From Tectiglobus sp963922535 (lineage in GTDB: Bacteria; Pseudomonadota; Alphaproteobacteria; Rhizobiales; Hyphomicrobiaceae), in NCBI GenBank assembly GCA_963922535.1, contig CAWUIN010000054.1, positions 1 to 17,863 on the forward strand: a stretch of DNA of 17,863 nucleotides, given 5' to 3'. Both the position numbers and the translations under genes were made by a program. The stretch's first letter is position 1; each line of letters opens with the position of its first letter. Positions 14,753 to 17,863 of the stretch are shown one piece after another. The notes below the pieces were generated by a model. That model was not told where the DNA came from. It did not search any database and saw only the letters and a program-made list of their open reading frames with translations.

Positions 14753-15703
14753 TCAATTAGCACGCGGGACCTTCTTTTCTATCGCGTCCCAGATCATGGT
14801 GGCGATATCGTTGCCGCCAAACGCCTTGATCTGGCGTATGCCCGTAGGCGACGTCACATTGATCTCGGTGAGATATGGGCCAATAACATCGATGCCGGTG
14901 AACAGCAGGCCGCGTTTGCGCAGCTCCGGGCCAAGACGCTCACAGATCTCGCGATCCCGATCTGTGAGGTCGACCGCCTCGGCGCGGCCACCGACGTGCA
15001 TATTCGAGCGTCCTTCATCAGCAGAGGGGATGCGATTGATGGCGCCGGCGATTTCGCCATCGACGAGAATAATGCGCTTGTCGCCCTGGCGCACCTCGTC
15101 ACGGTATTGCTGAACCATGAACGGCTCGCGAAACGACAACTGGAACATTTCAACCAGTGGGTTAAGGTTCGTATCGTCAGGTTTGAGGCGAAATACGGCT
15201 GCGCCGCCGTTGCCGTAGAGCGGCTTGATGATGATATCCTCATAACGCCCGCGAAACGCACGCACATCTTCCAGATTTCGCGTAATCATCGTCGGCGGCA
15301 TAAGATCCGCAAAGTCAAGGACAAATACTTTCTCCGGCGCGTTGCGGACCTCGGTCGGATCGTTCACCACAAGCGTGTCGGGATGAATGCGCTCAAGTAA
15401 ATGCGTCGTTGTAATGTAGCCCATGTCAAACGGCGGGTCCTGGCGCAGGAGCACGGCATCGAGCCTCGTAAGGTCCTCGGTACGCGCATCGCCAAGCGTG
15501 AAGTGGTTCTCAAGATCGTCGTGAACGGTGAGCATGTGGCCATGCGCAATGAGGCGGCCGCCATCCAGCGTGAGATTGGGCGGCGTATAATAAAAGATCT
15601 CGTGCCCGCGTGCCTGAGCTTCGAGCAGAATGGCAAGCGTTGAATCGCCAGGCACATCGATACGATCGATCGGGTCCATCTGGCAGGCAATCTTAAGCGG
15701 CAT
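14753..15703 (-). CDS. gshB: Glutathione synthase
   Basis: An ATP-grasp enzyme that adds glycine to gamma-glutamylcysteine using ATP, the second step of glutathione synthesis in the cytosol. It has 316 residues from the ATG at 15703, normal for the family. Landmarks are an N-terminal KIACQMDPID (4-13), LRQDPPFD (87-93 region), NDPTEVRNAPEK (114-125), the ATP-binding IIIKPLYGNGGAAVFR (157-172), VQQYRDEVRQGDKRIIL (197-213) and the metal-binding EINVTSPTGI (280-289). A TTG two codons upstream (15709) is a possible but less likely start. The gene is divergent from the STAND NTPase, with a 279-base gap, and convergent with the YbjQ gene, with a terminator-like hairpin past its stop. All key motifs look intact. 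Confidence 0.97.
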   Translation of the reverse strand: MPLKIACQMDPIDRIDVPGDSTLAILLEAQARGHEIFYYTPPNLTLDGGRLIAHGHMLTVHDDLENHFTLGDARTEDLTRLDAVLLRQDPPFDMGYITTTHLLERIHPDTLVVNDPTEVRNAPEKVFVLDFADLMPPTMITRNLEDVRAFRGRYEDIIIKPLYGNGGAAVFRLKPDDTNLNPLVEMFQLSFREPFMVQQYRDEVRQGDKRIILVDGEIAGAINRIPSADEGRSNMHVGGRAEAVDLTDRDREICERLGPELRKRGLLFTGIDVIGPYLTEINVTSPTGIRQIKAFGGNDIATMIWDAIEKKVPRAN

Positions 15704-15840
15704 TGTCAAGCGCTTTCATGGCAAAATAGTTGATCTCACCATGCCTTAACGGATTGCGCAGCAGACGGCAACTATTTGCTGGGTCCTTAAAGCTCCGCGA
15801 AACCGCCGCCGGCTGCCTTATCAGCATGCCTCGCAACGCA

Positions 15841-15871
15841 CGCCAGCGCCACACTTTTTCACACGCTGGCG
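15841..15871. repeat. GC-rich inverted repeat between gshB and the STAND gene
   Basis: CGCCAGCG (15841-15848) and CGCTGGCG (15864-15871) form a perfect 8-bp stem with a 15-base, pyrimidine-rich loop containing TTTTT. It sits in the divergent gap, about 138 bases from gshB and 111 bases from the STAND start. It could be a regulatory dyad or the remnant of a terminator. Confidence 0.4.
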
Positions 15872-15982
15872 ACGATAGGGAAAATTAATCTAATTTCATG
15901 CTGACGCATGCGCCGCATCTTTGTATGGTCTGCCAAAATATAGCCCCATGCGCTTGCCTGATGTCTTAAGAGGGAGCAGATA

Positions 15983-17557
15983 ATGCAAATCGTTTTTGTA
16001 TCGACCGTTTCGAAAGAGTTTGGCATTTATCGCACGCCCATCGACGAAGGCGTGTCTGGCCTTGATATTCATGTCTACACCCAGGAAAAGATGGGCGGGA
16101 TCTCCAGGGATCTGATCCTGCGCCTTGATGACTATATCCAACGGTCAGACTTGATCATCCATCTGATTGGCGAGCGGGCTGGCGCGATTGCTGATAATGT
16201 GCAGACAGAGATACTTCTGAAGCGCCATCCTGGCCTTAAAGGCAAGCTCGGTGCAGAGATCGAAAACGATAAAATTACCTTCACGCAATGGGAAGCATAT
16301 CTGGCGCTATTCCATAATAAGCAGCTTGTCATTGCCAAGGCTGCCAGCGACGGGGCAGTCGAGCGCGATCCAAAACATACGGAAAACGATGACAGCTTCG
16401 ACCCAGATGCAGAGCGGGCAAGCCAGGCCGCCCATATTGCACGTCTTGAGAGCATATTTAGTGTTTATGTCACTGATAAACTAACATTCAATAATTTAAA
16501 AGATTTCAAAGTAGGCCTTTATGAAACCGAAGAGTGGCGCAACCTTCTCGCAAACGCGACGCCACGTCTCATCCCTGACCTTGCCAAACTGCCGCAAACC
16601 TTTGCCGATGAGCTGCTTGGCCGGGACGAGGAAATGGCACGGCTGCGCACGTATTGGGAAGACGACGGCATCAACATCGCCGCGCTCGACGCGATGGGCG
16701 GGGCCGGTAAAACGGCGCTGGCCGGGCACTTCTCCCGCGGCCTAATCAATGGTTCTAAAGCCGTCACCAAAGCTGGCGATGTCGCAGCTGCCTATGCGTG
16801 GAGCTTTTATTCGCAGGGCTCGAACGAAGATCGCCAGACCTCGGCGGAGGAGTTTTTTGTCGGCGCTTATAAATATTTTCGCCTTGGCGAGGTGCCGAAT
16901 GAGGCGGGCGCCAAGGCGGAGCCGCTGGCCCGTGCCATCCAGCGCCAGAAGACGCTGCTCATCCTTGACGGGCTGGAGCCATTGCAATACGCGACAGGCG
17001 GGCGCAGCGGCGGCGGCAAATCGGACAAAGGCTGGGTTGGCGGCATCAAGGACCCGGATATGGAGCGTCTGCTCGATCTGCTGGCCGACTCTAACCCTGG
17101 CCTGGTGCTGGTCACAACCCGTATCGCGCTGTCGCGCCTCGCGGGCCGGCCAACCGTCAAGCGCGAGGCTCTCAGCCCCCTCGGCATGATGGATGGCATT
17201 ACGCTGCTGCGCAACCTTGGAGTGGAGCCGGGCCACGAAGGCAAGCCGCTGCCGCCGCGCGCCGCGTTTCCCGCCGCCATCGCCCAGAACCTGCCGGAGG
17301 CCTACGACGCGCCACCCGCCACCGCCGCCGTCGAGACGGTGCCTTATTCTGTGGCCTGCGATCTGGCCAAGGCTGTCGACGATCTGCGCGGCCACGCGCT
17401 GGCGCTGACGCTCGCCGGCCGCTTCCTCGCCACCGCGCGCGACGGCGATATCCGCCACATCAATGAGCTGCCATCGACGGCGGCGCTGGCCAGGCGCTCG
17501 GCGATCTCGAGGGCTATTCCAAAGAAGACCGCGATTATCGTGACACCTTCAAGGTGA
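15983..17557 (+). CDS. STAND NTPase with DUF4062-like N-terminal domain (5' part, frame broken near the end)
   Basis: The first 524 codons of a signal-transduction NTPase. AGGGAG (15971-15976) lies 6 bases before the ATG. Residues 1-120 resemble DUF4062-type domains found ahead of STAND NTPases: IVFVSTVSKEFGIYR (3-17), DYIQRSDLIIHLIGE (50-64) and FTQWEAYLALFHNKQLVIA (100-118). The NTPase core follows: GRDEEM (213-218), Walker A MGGAGKTAL (238-246), Walker B TLLILDGLE (324-332), an NB-ARC-type sensor LVLVTTR (374-380) and the winged-helix entry RGHALALTLAGRF (469-481). In such proteins a C-terminal sensor, often TPR repeats, controls ATP-driven assembly, and the N-terminal domain signals or kills; many act against phage. 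After about residue 498 the frame loses the family pattern and ends at 17557, while the true continuation is in another frame. A role in defence is inferred. Confidence 0.82.
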   Translation: MQIVFVSTVSKEFGIYRTPIDEGVSGLDIHVYTQEKMGGISRDLILRLDDYIQRSDLIIHLIGERAGAIADNVQTEILLKRHPGLKGKLGAEIENDKITFTQWEAYLALFHNKQLVIAKAASDGAVERDPKHTENDDSFDPDAERASQAAHIARLESIFSVYVTDKLTFNNLKDFKVGLYETEEWRNLLANATPRLIPDLAKLPQTFADELLGRDEEMARLRTYWEDDGINIAALDAMGGAGKTALAGHFSRGLINGSKAVTKAGDVAAAYAWSFYSQGSNEDRQTSAEEFFVGAYKYFRLGEVPNEAGAKAEPLARAIQRQKTLLILDGLEPLQYATGGRSGGGKSDKGWVGGIKDPDMERLLDLLADSNPGLVLVTTRIALSRLAGRPTVKREALSPLGMMDGITLLRNLGVEPGHEGKPLPPRAAFPAAIAQNLPEAYDAPPATAAVETVPYSVACDLAKAVDDLRGHALALTLAGRFLATARDGDIRHINELPSTAALARRSAISRAIPKKTAIIVTPSR

Positions 17558-17863
17558 TGCACGCCATCGAGATCGCCGCGGTGCGTTCGATAAACACTCG
17601 CAAGGCGACGCACGACCCGGCATCAACGGCGGCGGGCGTCGAACTGGCGGTCCTGTTCTTCCTTGGGCTGTTCGACCGCCCGGCGGATGCCACGTTGCTC
17701 GATGTGGTCTACCCGGCCGCAGGCGCGCTGGAGCCCGATCCGGCCGATCTGCAGCAGGCCGCAACGCCGTTTGTCGAGGATCCGCAAAAGCCTTCAGCAC
17801 CAGAGTGGCGGGAGCGCGCGGGCCGCTGGGCGGCGATGCAGTCGGCCGTAACGCGACTGTTTG
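17467..17863 (+). pseudogene. Continuation of the STAND NTPase in a shifted frame, running off the window
   Basis: From 17467 (after a TGA at 17464-17466) the reading frame -1 relative to the upstream part stays open to the window end. It reads as the natural continuation: LGDLEGYSKEDRDYRDTFKVM, then AVLFFLGLFDRPADATLL, which matches the winged-helix and linker region that follows the NTPase core in this family. No separate start codon or Shine-Dalgarno is apparent. One missing base between about 17464 and 17557 would join both parts; restoring a base near 17475 gives a smooth ELPSDGGAGQALGDLEG. Either the gene is inactivated or there is a base error in this GC-rich stretch. The C-terminal sensor lies outside the window. 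No classic slippery heptamer is visible at the joint, so programmed frameshifting is unlikely. Confidence 0.7.

Noticed and set aside
14747..15400. 217-codon open frame on the + strand
   Set aside because: It lies antisense to gshB, whose own frame carries all ATP-grasp motifs.
16742..17458. 238-codon open frame on the minus strand
   Set aside because: It is a shadow of the GC-rich STAND core, where stop codons are rare in all frames. The + strand frame holds the NTPase motifs.
17464..17557. Programmed -1 ribosomal frameshifting in the STAND gene
   Set aside because: No X-XXY-YYZ slippery heptamer in the right phase and no obvious stimulatory structure; a simple one-base deletion or error is more likely.
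1..17863. Mobile element, CRISPR array, tRNA or rRNA
   Set aside because: No transposase or integrase motif, no regularly spaced repeat, and no tRNA- or rRNA-like segment was found on either strand by reading.

Overview
The gene content suggests a chromosomal segment of an alphaproteobacterium, most likely of the order Hyphomicrobiales (Rhizobiales). The main pointers are an EipB-family (DUF1849) envelope protein, a COG3146/DUF482 acyltransferase, a rhizobial-type glutathione synthase and RlmE, and a one-repeat SEL1 protein. I cannot fix the genus. Base composition is mixed. Most of positions 1-14,300 looks near 45-50% GC (27/60 counted at 13201-13260). The gshB region is higher (34/60 at 15001-15060). 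The last kilobase is very GC-rich (46/60 at 17221-17280).

Layout. 1-231 (-) is the start of a secreted glycine-zipper protein cut by the window edge. 428-2254 (+) holds a D-2-hydroxyacid dehydrogenase and the 23S rRNA methyltransferase RlmE. 2433-3038 (+) is an XRE-type regulator, convergent with eipB-like 3048-3929 (-). 4063-5244 (+) is the COG3146 acyltransferase, convergent with a small SEL1 protein (5283-5552, -). After an AT-rich gap comes a small lipoprotein (5986-6222, +). 11242 down to 6549 (-) is one tight run: FtsX-type permease, ABC ATPase, HlyD-type adaptor and formate-tetrahydrofolate ligase. 11537-12082 (+) is a DUF2147 protein, 12385-14211 (+) an unrecognised 608-residue membrane protein, and 14317-14628 (+) a YbjQ-family protein. 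Glutathione synthase (14753-15703, -) follows. The right end (15983 to the edge, +) is a STAND-type NTPase whose reading frame is broken near 17,470-17,557 and which continues out of the window.

How the genes fit together. Much of the segment concerns the cell envelope: EipB, the exporter, a lipoprotein, secreted DUF2147 and the 608-residue protein. It is mixed with housekeeping metabolism (RlmE, Fhs, GshB). No tRNA, rRNA, insertion sequence, CRISPR array or phage gene was recognised. The most unusual item is the STAND NTPase. It has a DUF4062-like N-terminus, the layout of signal-sensing and anti-phage STAND proteins, and its base composition changes sharply between the N-terminal domain and the NTPase core. 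Apart from this, the window looks like ordinary chromosome. I do not see a convincing new multi-gene system.
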